Assembly (NCBI GenBank): GCA_023375785.1
Contig: SZWC01009501.1
Location: 1 to 64,000, forward strand
Length of the DNA: 64,000 bases
Origin: Penium margaritaceum
Taxonomy: Eukaryota; Streptophyta; Zygnematophyceae; Desmidiales; Peniaceae
Direction of reading: 5' to 3'
Both the position numbers and the translations under genes were made by a program. The notes under the pieces were generated by a model. The model was not told the DNA's origin. It was given only the letters and a program-made list of their open reading frames with translations, and made no database searches. The stretch's first letter is position 1, and the number at the start of each line of letters is the position of its first letter. Below are positions 45,604-57,560 of the stretch, in pieces.

Positions 45604-46185
45604 CTACTGCGGGGCAGTCAGCCACACAACGACCACACAACCCCATACACGAGCTGGGCGGAGGTAAGCTCGCTGACCGCACAAACGCTGGTACGGCGTG
45701 GACGGGCGAGGAAAAGGACCGTGGGGAATCCGGTTCCAGACCCAAGACATATAGGCCATGGCTTCAAAATAGAAGCCATCGGAGAGACCAGACTTGACGC
45801 GCATGGTGCGGACGGCGTCTGCCATGGTACGGTTCAACCGTTCGGAGACACCATTATGGGCGGGCATGTAAGGCGCAGACGTCTTATGGCATATGCCGCG
45901 GGAGGCGAGAAAGGTTGTGGCCTCATCCATGTACTCACCACCGCGATCGGAGCGAAAACGGCGGAGAGAGCGGCCACACTCGCACTCCGCAAGGACAAGC
46001 CAGTCCTGGATGGCATGGGCAATATCGCTGTTCTGCCGAAGGCAGAAGTTCCAGGGGTAGCGAGAATAGTCGTCAGTGAGGATGAGGACATAGCGACCAT
46101 TCTCGTCGACAGACTCGGTGGGGAGAGGACTCATGACGTGCGAGTGGACAAGGGTGATTGGGGCGGACGCACGGGAGGAAGACAA
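45604..46185 (-). pseudogene. copia integrase core
   Basis: Minus-strand open region with DDYSRYPWNFCLRQ, FRSDRGGEY and HNGVSERLNRT, giving the D, D and E positions of the retroviral-type integrase core in the right order. Treated as a fossil part. Confidence 0.9.
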
Positions 46186-46419
46186 GGGTTACGTGGACCG
46201 GTGCATCTTCCCCTAATCGCACTCAATGCACACAGTGGGGCACGGGAGGGGGAAAGTCTCCGGGTCAAGGCCCTTGGCCAGCTGGGTGTGGAGCATGCTA
46301 TGTACGGCGGCAGAGTGGACGTGGCAGAGGCGGCGGTGCAAGAGACAAGTGTGCTAAGGTGAAAGAGTACTGGTGACAAACACATGGCTTGTGGCGACCA
46401 ACGGGGAGGTGACGGAAGG

Positions 46420-46866
46420 AGAGGAGGAGAGGCGAGGTACATGCCACAGGTTGCCACGGGCGGTGGCGTGCAGTACAACAAGACTAGACAGACGCAACGA
46501 CACCGTGCCAACACCACCCGAGTGCACAACGTCCATGCTCATGCGGTCAAGGGCAGTGAAGGACAGTAGGCTGAGCTCAAGACCAAGGACGAAGAGGACA
46601 TCGGTCAGAAAGACGTCACCGAAGGGACCACAGAAACGAACGACGCCAACACCATGGATAGGCAATACCTGACGAGAGCCTCTCCGGACACCGGAGACAT
46701 CGCCTACAGGACCGAGCATACTAAAGGTCGCACGAGAGGCCGACATGTGATACGTGGCCTCGGAGTTGATGATCCAAGTCTCAGTAGGGTCCTGGACCGG
46801 GGTTGCTAGATCGCTAACGGTCACATGGCAGCAAGCAAGGGACGCGGACGCGGTGGAAGGAGGCAC
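46420..46866 (-). pseudogene. copia protease region
   Basis: Minus-strand block (WIINSEATYHMSASRATF, then VLPIHGVGVVRF and DVLFVLGLELSLLS) corresponding to the copia aspartic protease region between the zinc knuckle and integrase. Confidence 0.85.
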
Positions 46867-47569
46867 AAACCGAGACTACCAATCGTCAAGCCAAGCGACG
46901 TTGTCATGGGAAGGGAAAGCGGAGACCATGAGAGACGACGAGACAGATGAGGAAACGTGGTACGATCGTAGCTCACTCTCAGTCATGTAAGGCTGGATAG
47001 AAGAGCAAGAAGTGATGCAACTCGCACTTCCCTGGGGAGGAGGGCGAGGGAGGCCGAGCTGGAGCGCGATGAACTGCTCCAGCTGGCGCTCACGGGAGGA
47101 GGGCCCGGGAGTGTTGACGGAGTGCAGGGTGACAGCGCCGGAGCCTGGGTAAAAGGAGGACTGTGTCGGCGTCGACGGCTGTGGCGCTGGTGGCGGCGGG
47201 CCTGGCGAGGCAACCGGAGTGGTGGAGCTGCTGGACGAGGCTGAGGTGTCAGAGCCGGCGACAGCTACGGTGGCAAAGGTGAGACGGCGCTTGCGCTGGC
47301 GTCGCATGGTGGCAATAACGCGCGCCTCGTCCGTTGGTAGAGGGCACGTGTTCCACCCGTGCCCGGGCTGGCCACAGTTGTCGCATACCGAGCCGCCACC
47401 GCTGGACCCGGTCGACGGCTGCAGCTGCTGCTGTTGTTGACCCTTGCATTTCTTGTTTCTGATGCTTCTTCTTCCCCGATGATGATGAGGTAGATATGGC
47501 GGGGGAGGCGACGGCCACGGAGGCAACGGCAGTGGCGGCGACAGCAGGGGAGGCGACGACCTCAGTGCA

Positions 47570-48214
47570 CTAGAGTCGGGACTCCAGACGAGCTTCCTCA
47601 ATCCGGAGGAAGAGCTCGTATGCCCAAGGCATGAGGGTGCCCTGGGCTGCCATGGTGGAGAGAACGTCGTGAGGGTAGTGGACGAAGACAATCGCGTACG
47701 CTTCGGTGGCACCGTGCTTGATGGTGAGGAACGCGGCCAGAGGGGGTGGGGCAGAATTGCCGAGGCGATGAAGGATGTCCTCTGCTCGTTGCCAGTAGGA
47801 GGTGACCGTCTCGGTCTCCTCCATGTGCAGGGAGTTGAACTCTCGCAGCAGGCAGCTGGTCTCAGCCTCGCTAGATAAGCAATGGGGATGAGTGAGGACG
47901 TGCCACGCGACTGCAGGGTCTGGGGTGGCGCTTGCGGTGGGGTCGCCAAAGAAGGGCTCGAGGGCGAGGCGGGAAGCCAGAGGGGCGACAAGGACTAAAG
48001 CACGGACGGCACGACCAGCGTCATAAAACTGGTCGACCCCGGTGGCATCGTACGGCAGGGTGTAGTTTACCCTCAGGCCTTCACCCTGCGTCCAGATCCG
48101 GAAGCTGAGCTCCCAGCTCCGGAACTGCTTGCCAGCCTGAAGCGGCGGCGGCGACGTCTCAAAGTCCTTTTGCTTACGGCCGACACCTAGAGTGGGGCCA
48201 AGGATAGAGGTCAC
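47570..48214 (-). pseudogene. copia gag
   Basis: A 214-codon minus-strand frame with the copia gag core: FRSWELSFRIW, LACHVLTHP-like AVAWHVLTHPHCL, FNSLHMEETETVTSYWQRAE and ILHRLGNSAPPPLAAFLTIK. A zinc knuckle follows downstream. Treated as a fossil part. Confidence 0.85.
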
Positions 48215-48359
48215 TGTCTGCCGCTGGCGCTGAGTCTGCTGCTGCGCCAGGTACTACGTGGTAGTAGACACAGCTTGGTTGGCGTCCCCTGGAGGGGTGA
48301 AGGATGGCGGCGCAATGGGGGCAGTCTGAGAGACCAACGGCTGCAGTGCCGCAAGCTGC

Positions 48360-50030
48360 TATGTCAGGGCGGTGAGCTGTTCTTGAAGAGCAGCGAGGGG
48401 GTTAGGGTTGTCGCCAACGACGCCAGAGGGCTGTTGCCGTTGTTGCTACTACTTCTACTACTACTCCTACTGCTGCTGCTATTCCTGCTAATTCTACTAC
48501 TCCTGCTACTGCTGCTACTGCTGGTGCTGGTGCTGCTGCTGCTGATCCTGCTGGTGCCGCTGCTGCTGCTCCTGTTGCTGTCGCTGCTCCTACCGTTGCT
48601 GTTGTTGCTACTATCGCTACTGTTGTTGCTACTGCTCTTGCTGCTGTTGCAGCCGGTGCATGAAAGGGGGGTGAGGGTCCCCCCATCAGAGGAGGACCCC
48701 TCCCCTGTGGGGCTACCAGCCATTGCGTGGTGCCCTTGTGTTTTGTTTCTTTTTTTTTGTGTGTGGTGCTAATGTCAGTAGTGACTTCTGCTGAGGGCGG
48801 TGGATATCCTGTCCACCCTGAGGTTTGCTTCCACCTTCCATTGCCCCTTTTTTGTTTTGTTTTGTTTTTCTGTGAGTTGATGACATCAGTAGTGACGGCA
48901 GTAACGGGATGCTGACGTCAGCAGTGGTAGTTGTTGGGGCCGCTGTTGTAGCTGTTGTTGCTACTACTACTACTACTGCTGCTACGGCTGTTGCTGTTGC
49001 TCCTACTACTGTTGGTGGTGCTATTGCTGCTGCAGCAGTTGGTGTTGTTGCTACTGCTATTGTTTTTGTTGCACCAGTTGCTGCTGGTGTTGTTGCTGCT
49101 GTTACGACTGCTGCTACTACTATTGCTGCGGTTGTACTTGCAGCAGGAACTTCTGCTGCTGTAGGCTGCTGCTGCTGCTGTGGCAGCTGCAGCAGCAAAG
49201 GCAACTGCTGTAGCCGCGGCAACAAATTTGATGGGGTGGGCAATTTTTTTCTTGCATTTTTTTTCTCTTTCTCGACTGTCACAGCGGGCAGCTGCCCGTT
49301 GCTAGCTGTGAGCAGCGGGCTCTGCTTGCTGGCAGCAAGCTGCTGCTCGCTGGTAGCAGCGGGCTGCCGCTCGTTGCTCGCTTGCTACGAGCACCGAGCA
49401 GCAGTAGCAGTTACTGGCAGCTGCTCACTGCAGCCGTTACTCCAACTGGCTGCTGTTGTGGCTCGCTGTTGCAGCTGCTGGAGCCTACTGATATTGCTGC
49501 ACGCTACTGCAGCTGTTGCTTGCTGCCGTTGCTGCTCGTTGCTACTGCGGGCTGCTCCTGCTGCGGGCTGTTGCTGTTGCGAGCTGCTACTATGGGCTGC
49601 TGCTGGTGCAAGCTGTTGCGAGCTGCTTCTTCTGCCTGTTGCTGCTGTTGCACGCAGCTGCTGGTGGTTGCTGCTGCCACTTCTTGCTGCCGTTGCCAGC
49701 GGTTGCCGCTATTGCAGACTGCTGTTGGAGCATGCTGGTGCCAGGCACTACACCTGGGTGACATTGCAGCATGCGTTGTTGCCCGTAGTTGTTGGAAGCA
49801 GCTTGCCGCTCACCTCCTTCCAACACGCGTGGGGGTCAGTGTTACCAAAAGATTTCGGCAGCATTTCCCCTGGCCTTGTGGCCATGAGAAAAAATCTGAC
49901 GATGCCACTAGGCTGGTTAATGCTGCCGGAAAAGATCCGGCAGCATTTCCCTTGCACTGGCACATATGGGGGTCGGCCAGCATTGTCTGACACCTGTACG
50001 CCAGTCTTCTGCTGTTGCTGCTACGCTCAA
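48360..50030 (-). repeat. GCT/AGC-rich copia leader
   Basis: Long, interrupted GCT/AGC triplet sequence between primer site and gag. On the coding strand it holds Ala/Thr/Val-rich open frames (48713-49282, starting MTVEKEKKNARKKL; and 48402-48686). The opposite strand is open for 379 codons (48909-50048), also Ala/Val/Thr- then Cys/Ser-rich. Triplet bias alone can keep several frames open, so no product is claimed. Confidence 0.8.
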
Positions 50031-50042
50031 GCTCTGATACTA
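50031..50042 (-). promoter_or_regulatory. copia primer-binding site
   Basis: The minus strand reads TAGTATCAGAGC, one base from TGGTATCAGAGC, immediately inside the LTR at 50043. Confidence 0.85.
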
Positions 50043-50902
50043 AGCTAGAAAACCTAGGCAGCAGGTTGGGGCACCATGTGTTGTTGATGTAGCGTGAGGG
50101 CTTCCACGCTCGTTGCTTAAGTCTGCTGCCCCCTCAGTTTGCTGCTCTAGAGTCTAAGTCTGGAAGCTCTGGGTTTGTTACTCAAAAACGTGCGCGCCAG
50201 TGTTAGCGCCAGAAAGCAGGTGAAAACTGAAAGTGACTGATTAGGAATGAAGAATGAGCAACAATGGGAGACCCCTCCAAGTTCTAGCTCCCCCCCCCCC
50301 CCACTAGTGTAGAACTTGTTACTCAGCTAACCAGCCAATCAGAAAATAGTCTAGGACCTATTTTCTGGCAGGCAAGGTTTTCTCGGTGAGCCCTGCCAGA
50401 CGGCCGACAGCCCAAAACCCGGGCGTCGTCCGTTTTGCCTAAAACCTGGACCATACCATAATGCCACCGCTGCAAATGTAGTCGTGCGGTCAGAATTGGC
50501 TAGAAAAATAGCAGTAAATAGTTATGGCTACCCAAACCCAGGCAGTGCCTACGACAGTCAACGATGCCAAACGGGGCCATACAAGAGGAGACATGGACCC
50601 TAGGCACCGCATGATGCTGCAGATGCAATGCCACAGCCAGACAAAGTGTTAGGTGCATGGAGACTGCATCTGCAGTGGCAGTGACCACCGGCGGCCCGAC
50701 CACCGAGGAGGCTTACCGATGGAGCTGAGCGCATCGCCAGAGGGAGGAGGCTCCAGCGACGGGTGAGTGGACCTCACCGTGCGTCGGCTCCGCCGAGCGA
50801 CACTCCAGCGGCATCATGTCTCGCCGTCAGTCATCTGCACGTCGATGTACACAAGCCGGGAGGACACAACAGAGTACAATGAGAGATGCACGAAAACCAA
50901 CA
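50043..50902 (-). repeat. copia 5' LTR
   Basis: About 860 bp, direct repeat of 41940-42794. It starts TGTTGG on the minus strand and is followed outside by CCGCG (50903-50907). Confidence 0.92.
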
Positions 50903-50907
50903 CCGCG

Positions 50908-51230
50908 TGGCCAGGCAGATGCCTGGGCAAGGAAAAAAATAACTCCCACTTCGCCCTCGAAGTTGGCGACATGGTTACAACTGACATCGGCGATGCCAGT
51001 GCTAGCATCGCCCACTTCGCCCTCGAAGTCGGCGAAGTCCAACTTTGAGGGCGTGGGTAAAGTTGTCTTTTGTTTTCATTTTTGCTCGCACGACGAAAAA
51101 CATGGGCACCGATGTCTTGTCGTTTTTGACTATGGACACCGCATGCTTTCTGTTTTTCACTTTGGACACTACGTGCAGTTCGTTTTCGACTATGGACTCT
51201 GCGGATCTATCGACCGAAATGATGGACTCC
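50908..51230. mobile_element. hairpin-array TIR element, copy II, right part
   Basis: Resumes the central hairpin module right after the copia insertion. It carries hairpins built on CACTTCGCCCTCGAAGT (50947 and 51012, the second pairing with ACTTTGAGGGCGTGGG at 51041), then the right inverted repeat (51060-51230) that mirrors 41415-41600 with blocks GTCCATAGTC, GGTGCCCATGTTTTTC and TTTCGGTC. Confidence 0.8.
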
Positions 51231-51839
51231 GGAGTATTTATGCCCTTTTGGATATGGTTTGATTAATGTGCAACTTATGGATATCTCAGGCTTATGTTGA
51301 CGTTCCGCGGATGTATGTGCTATAACGCCCGATTACCAAGTAGTCCCTCATTTTAGCTGACAAAACTTGAAGGACCCCAACTTGATGATGACTCCTCCGC
51401 ATCCCTTTGTTTACACGATCATGTCCCAAAAGAACCCCCAATTTTCATCTCCCTTTTGTATCCACCACATATTATAAGTTCTCACAAATTCAACATCTTA
51501 TGTGAAGGGGAAAACTTGTTGTCATGTGATCCATCCCCGTGTTGCATCAAGTAGAACGTAGGTGGTTCATGTTACGCCAAGCGGATCATACATGGTTCAC
51601 AGGGATGAGGTGCAGGATAGAACACGATTCGAGTGTTTCAGAATAATGGAGAATTTGTATTGAAGAGTAAGTATATTGTTATGATTAGTGTCGAGTGAGT
51701 CCAGCACATATACACAATGCCGAGAATGAGAATGAAGCGGAAGTCAGGTCATCGGCGGTCGAGCCGGCTGCCCGCTTCATAGCCGCTTGTGTCTTCGCAA
51801 GGGTCTGTCATGTTTTCTCCCAGATGCTTGAGAAGTCGA
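51231..51839. other. no recognisable gene
   Basis: Unique-looking sequence between the hairpin element and the gypsy fragment. It may include a decayed gypsy LTR (the element to the right reads towards it), but no matching partner LTR is in the window. Confidence 0.4.
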
Positions 51840-54290
51840 GGCGGTGGATGTCAACCGCGGGAATGTTACTCTAACTCTGGAATCCGGCCGGTGTAGCGGG
51901 AGGTTTGCAGCACACCAGCTCACAAGGGATTTTGTTGTTGTAATGGAAGTGGCGGAGTTGAATGCGAGTTCGACAGTCGGCAGTTTTGCTGGTCAATTAG
52001 TGCCGTGTGGCTCGCATACAAAATGGAAAAGTTGTTCGTGGGTTTGGTTGGTTTGCTCGGTTAGCCCGTCTGTCAGACGATGGAGTGCTATTAACATCTG
52101 GGCTCGACTGTCGTAGCGTGTCAGCAATTCTTTACAGAAATGGCTTCTGAAGCGGCCGTCTCTGTCGTTGATGATGGTACGTCGCCCTGCGTGTAATAGT
52201 AGGATCTGATTTTGAAACAACGGTGTTGTTCCCTCCACGGTGATGGTAGTCATTGTCAGGATGAAGTGCAGCATTTTGGGAAATCTGCCCACCAGGAGGA
52301 GGATGACGCTATATCCCTCGGGAGTGGCAGGCAGTCCCGTCATGAAGTCCATGCTGATGTCAGCCCATGGTCCCGTTGGAGCAGGTAGGGTTTGGAGTAG
52401 ACCAGGTGGCCGCGTGCGACGAGGTTTTTGTCTTTTACAAATTTCGCACAATTTGCAGAAGGCGACCACGCCAGTCTGCATGTTCGCCCACCATTTATCT
52501 TTTGACAACTTCTTCTGCCTCTTGTCCTCACCAAAGTGTCCATCTAGACTCGTGTTGTAACATTCTTCCAATAGCATGCGTCATAACTCCTTGTTTGGGG
52601 GGACGACGACTCGGCGAGTAAATCAATGTCGTCAGTAGGGGTCGTCAAACCAAAATGTTGTTGTGTTGTACCCGCTGAACTCCTGGGAATCCCTCGCTAA
52701 CAGCCTTGCGAGGTACGGGTCTTATTTGACAAGCAACATATTGATCTAAACCATCAAATCCAGTTGTTGAATTAGAGTATTCATCGGATTTGTTGAGATA
52801 TTTCAATGCATGATGGTCCGTGCGGACGCTACATCGTCGGTATTCCAGGTAGCACTGCCATGTCTTAAACATATGAACCACTGCAAGCATTTCTTTGTTG
52901 TGCACTGCATACTTGAGTTATGGAGTGTGTAGTTTTATCGAAATGTACGCGACCAGTTGTTCTCCACCATCATTGTCTTGGAGAACGGCCCAATAGCTTA
53001 GTCGGACACATTGGTGGCCAAAATGTAGTTGACCGTTGGATCCGCCAATCATAAAGTTGGCGCCAAGGTCAACACATTTCTCAAATATTTGAATGCTTCG
53101 TGTTTTCTGCCCTCCAAATTCCATTTGGTGGTTTTCCAGGTGAGATCAGAGAGAGGCAATAACACCCGGGCGTAATCCTTTACGAATCGACAGTAGTAGT
53201 TGCAAAAGCCCAAAAACACTTAGACGTCCCAAACATTTGTGGGCGTTGGCCAATCAGCTACCGCATCTCCTTTTTTCTGGTCCATGGTGATCCGTCCGCC
53301 GCCAATGATGTGGCCTAAAAACTCGATCAAACAGTAACCAAAGTTGCACTCCAAGAGTTATCTAGGAAACATGTCTCTTTGTAAAAACTTGAGAACTTCT
53401 CGGAGATTCCCATTGTGCTCCTCCCATGTGCATTTGTACACTACGACGTCGTCGAGATACATGACGACAGAGTCACTAAGGTACGGGAGAAGAACAATGT
53501 TCATTGCCACCATAAATGTTAGGGGGGAATTTGTGAGTCCAAATGGCATAGACGTTAACACAAAGTGCACGTATCTAGTACAAGATTATGCCTTCTTGAC
53601 ATCCTTATCAGAGACGTAGCTACAGTAATAGCTGTTGCGTAGGCCAAATTTGCTGAAAATCCAGACGGAAGTTGTTCGGAAAGTTCACTTGCTCGTTGGA
53701 GGAAGTAGTGGTTCTTGATGGTGATGTCTTACAACGCTTGGTATTCCATGCACATTTGCATCTAGCCTGTTTTCTTTTTCATGAAAAGTACACGCATTGC
53801 ATAGGGTGACGTGGAGGGACGGATGAACCCCTACCCGAGCATTTCATCCAGATACTTTTTTTAGTTCGGTTTGCTCATGATCGCTCTTTCGATAAGCTCC
53901 TTTTACAATCGGTCTACTGCCTGGCTTCATGTATATCTGATGGACGGCATTGCAATGCGGTGGTAACTCTAAAGGTAAGTTCATTGAGAAAAATCCTTTG
54001 AACTATTTGATGAGCTCCGCAAAATCTTGTGGTATGGTTACAAAAATTTTGAGTGTCGATGCCGTCGGTATTGCTTCGACAGGTATGATTTCTTCTGCTT
54101 CCCCTACTTCCACATGGACTAGCTGTGCTTGAGCCCCGTGTTTCAAGTATCGCTTGGCCACTTCCACAGATATCGTTTGTTGTTTGGTGGTTTTTGCAAC
54201 TTCCTCTGCTCCTTCCACCTTTGTTGCTTCCTGTAACCGCCGCTACATCGTGCATCGCTCCACGCGAGACACGTATCACTTTCCGCCATT
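51840..54290 (-). mobile_element. Ty3/gypsy fossil (RT, RNase H, integrase)
   Basis: Parts in minus-strand order: the pre-RT segment and RT (about 53350-54280; MPFGLTNSPLTFM, VVMYLDDVVVY), RNase H (52645-53124; EMLAVVHMFKTWQCYLEYRR, DHHALKYL), integrase zinc finger and core (51993-52577; GHFGEDKR, CEICKRQKPRR, WADISMDFMTGLP). No LTR, gag or chromodomain was recognised. Many breaks; old. Confidence 0.85.
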
Positions 54291-55760
54291 ACTTCTGACG
54301 TAGACTGCTCCGCTGCTCCAGTGGACCAGCAAATTATGCCGGTATAGGAAGTTTTTCCGGAGGAAGATTGCCGAATGGTCGCTCATTTGGCAAGTCCTCC
54401 AAATTGTTACGTCGTGCAGATCTCCAATTTGTAGTTGGGGTGGTTCATGAAGTAGACGAATCTATAGTCATCCATCGGTAGTTTTTCCTTCGGTTTTTCC
54501 TCCTGGATTGGCCTCCAAATTCTGCTTCAAATCATGTTGTTGCTGAAATAACTATGTGGTCTTCCATGGATTTGGAGAAAACTAAGATGTCGTCGAGGTC
54601 AACCAAGACAAACTACCTTAGTTCCTTGGCAAAGGTTCGATTTATTTATCCTTGGAATGTTGCCGGGGCATTCATTACCCCAAAGCATAAAACTAAAAAC
54701 TGATAGTGTCCCATGTGCATTCGAAACAGGAATTCTAGGACCTAATCTTCCGTAATGCAGATTTGACGTTACCCTTGAGACAAATTCAAGGACGAAAAAA
54801 TATTCGCCCCTTGGAGTTGGTCAAACATGTCCTCAATCTATAGTAAGGGGAATCGATTTTTTAGCGTCAGCTTGTTGAGCGCCCGGTAGTCCACGCACAT
54901 ACGTAAACCACCGTCCTTTTTTTTTCACAAAAAGGATCGGTACACCATTAGCGAGCTACTTGGCTTGATCCACCCCTTTGCAAGGTACTATGATTTGGCG
55001 GTCAACCTCTTGCCTCTCTCCCGGGCTGATGCGGTACATGAGTTTCAACAGAAGAGTCGCCTCTGTTTGTAGTGGAATCGTATGACCCATGTGTCCTTCT
55101 AGTGGAAACCCAGCTGGTGGGTCTTGGAATACATACAAGAACTCCGCCAAAAAAGATTTGATCTCTTGTGGCGTGTCTTCCTTCACATTGTCCTCCACTT
55201 TTTGTAGCTATGCCAAGAAGTATCGACACCCTTGTTGAATACGTCTCTTGAATTGCATCGCATACAAGTTGGCGTAGACCTTAAGTTGGGTCGGTGACAA
55301 TTACGTACTCGGAATCAGCATAAAGCGACGATGTCCCTTTTTGAGGATCACATTCTTTTGATTCAAAGCACATTAGAGCCTTGTTTTCAAGGAGCCAGGG
55401 ATCACCTAACACCATGTCAAACAGCTCAAGAGGGTTGAGAACCTTCAATGTGACACTCTGTGTGTACCCTTGAATATAAATTCTTGCTTTACAGGTACCA
55501 AACACGGGTATAGTACAGTTGTCACCGATGAAAATTGCGCCATTTGATGGCCCATACTTTAGGCCAACCTGTCGGGTGAAACCAAAGCTAACAAAGGAGT
55601 CCTCTCCTCCAGTGTCATTGAGTACCTTCACAAGAGCACCAGCTTGGTTTCCTTTGAACTGCATGTTATCTCGACTCTTCCGAGTGAACACGCTCAACAA
55701 CGGCAAGCCGAGTTTGTGATGAACATGGAATCTGTACGACGGTTGCCACATCTCCCATGA
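54291..55760 (-). mobile_element. second Ty3/gypsy fossil (protease and RT start)
   Basis: A separate gypsy copy: a retropepsin-like block at 55281-55751 (VLNDTGGEDSFVSFGF, LGDPWLLENK) and the start of RT at about 54540-55198 (HTIPLQTEA, YRISPGERQEVDRQI, LRMCVDYRALNKLTLKNRF). The RT start is a second one beside that of the element at 51.8-54.3 kb and differs in sequence, so these are two lineages side by side. Many breaks. Confidence 0.8.
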
Positions 55761-57159
55761 TTCACCTGTTGGAGTCTATGTTTTGTGGGTATGTGTAAAT
55801 TTGGCTAGCACCTTTCACTCCTTAAATTTGATTGTTGGTTGTCTTGGACAAGCAAGAGGGCGTTGCGCGACTACATGAGCAAAGTGTATTTTGCTTGTCC
55901 GGAATTTGCCATCCCGTAACCCGTGCAACTAGCACGCAAAGATCGTTTTGGGGGTCACCCCACGACCTCGGGGAGGTGTCACCTCCCAAAGTCACCTTGT
56001 TCACATGATTGGTTAGGCAATTATATAATCTATTTCTATCTTTCTAGGCCGCTACGGTTGGCACAATCACGTGGTAGAAAAATACTAATTTTCAATGCTG
56101 CCACAGTCGGCACAATCATGTGGATTCTAGGCGAAACCCTAAGTCGTGACTCACATCACTAGGCAAGCTAAAGAGCCTCAGAAAACATAGCAATGGCAAG
56201 ATCAAGAAGCTCCTAACCTTTTTAGCGCCGCTCAAAATGGTGAGGAGGAGGGGGGTCAACTCTAACTAAGATTTTGCACCTCCACACGCTCCCTCATCAA
56301 TAACCTTGTCTTCTTCTTTATTTTCCTGTTTCCTGGTCTTCTTTGGCCTCTTCTTGTATTCTCTTAGCGCGACTTACACCTCCTTGGAGGCGCCCTCCTT
56401 GTGCTCCACGGCAATGTGTAGGCCTCCAAAAATCTCAAAGGGGCTTACTCCTGTTTTTGCTTTGTCTCTCAGGTTGTGAGAGTCCCTGGTATTGGATAAA
56501 GGTACTGCCCCACTTTTTTGTTGAAGAGCAGGAGAGGGAGCTTGGAGAAGTGGAGAAAATTTGGTGGTTTGGGGGCGGTCCCTTCCCACCCCATCCAAGA
56601 AAAATCCACCCAGCCCCTTGGTATGTGGGAGAAGCCGAGAGGAGCTGGCACATTAGAATAGAGCTCCTCAAGAGCTTTCTAACGTAATTGATGGCACTTA
56701 AGACAAACTGAGCTTTAAGGCCGTATCCCTCTGGCGTTTTTGCTACTAATGTAGTTTTTTGTGGTGCTTTACGTCTCTTATAGCCACCGGAACCGTTGCA
56801 CACTCAGTCACAAGGGTCGTCCTGCTTTGAAAACCACTATTAGCTGTCGCGTCTCCTATTCATGCGCTTAGGTCATTGTTGGAGTTCATAGAATGACGAT
56901 CTCAGTCCGCGTGACGGATTTTCCCCTTCTTAGTACTGATGAGCGATCATCGTTGACGACCCTGAGCAGGGAGACTCAAATGTTTCGAATCTCGAGAAGC
57001 CCATTTCCGTTTTAAACCTCATCTCCTTGTTTTGGGATATGAACATGGAGTGTACACCTTGAACTCATGAGTTTGCATGAGGTCTATCAAGAAATCTGTT
57101 GAAGTGGCGCTAATTCGCGACTTCGATATATTTTTTCTACGTGACGGCACAAAATCGTC
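55761..57159. other. no recognised gene; possible decayed gypsy leader
   Basis: Includes two near-repeats of (A/T)C(T/G)GC(C/T)(A/G)C...GGCACAATCA(C/T)GTGG about 48 bases apart (56053 and 56101), and a minus-strand frame of 122 codons (56435-56803) with no recognised domain. Position suggests upstream remains of the gypsy copy to the left. Confidence 0.35.
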
Positions 57160-57189
57160 GCGTGCAAGACACGTTGGACGATTTCGCGC

Positions 57190-57560
57190 CCAGATGTATG
57201 CCGGTCGCTTGCCCTCTCTCTCGCTCACCCCCTCTCCTTGTCCGTCTCACCTTAACAAGCGAGGAGGGGGTGAGGGCAAGGGTGCGGGGCCACGAGCCTT
57301 GCTCGCGAGGCCTGGTGGCCCCTCGGCCGCCGATCGAGCTCCCAGCTCGATTGGGGGTTGGGGTTGGCCGGCGGGTGGCCGGCCGGTCACTTGACCGGCA
57401 GCCGGGCACCCAGCCGGCCGGCTGCCAGCTGGCTGGTGGTGAGCGCGTGGCTGGCCACAAGCCAGCCCTCGCTGGCTAGGGCTGGCCACCGGCCAGCCCT
57501 CGCTGGTCGCAAGGGCGGGGAGGGCTGAACGGGCCCTCCCGCTACACCGTTGCACTTTGT
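57190..57560. repeat. GC-rich cluster of short GGCC-centred repeats
   Basis: Contains GGCCGGC, CCGGTCACTTGACCGG (a perfect 6-bp stem) and a tandem pair of about 29 bp around CCAGCCCTCGCTGG (57463 and 57493). Composition differs sharply from both sides. All three frames on both strands are open simply because of GC richness. Confidence 0.75.

Larger units (their letters stand above)
41940..50902 (-). mobile_element. Ty1/copia element, all domains present, broken
   Basis: LTRs at 41940-42794 and 50043-50902, primer site at 50031-50042, 5-bp duplication CCGCG outside both LTRs. Parts in minus-strand order: GCT-rich leader (48360-50030), gag (47570-48214), zinc knuckle (about 47333-47390, CDNCGQPGHGWNTC), protease (46420-46866), integrase (45604-46185), a repeat-rich linker (44690-45480), RT (about 43640-44274) and RNase H (42901-43632). 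LTRs differ by roughly 8-9% over the ~250 bases compared by eye, so it is of moderate age and younger than the other copia copies here. It has several breaks in its coding region. It belongs to a different copia lineage from the copies at 10, 19-30 and 59 kb. Confidence 0.93.

Noticed and set aside
45583-46362. 259-codon plus-strand frame
   Set aside because: Lies exactly opposite the copia integrase and has no independent motif.
48275-48772. 165-codon frame with a long leucine run on the plus strand
   Set aside because: It is a reading of the CTG/CTA triplet tract in the copia leader; no protein-like context.
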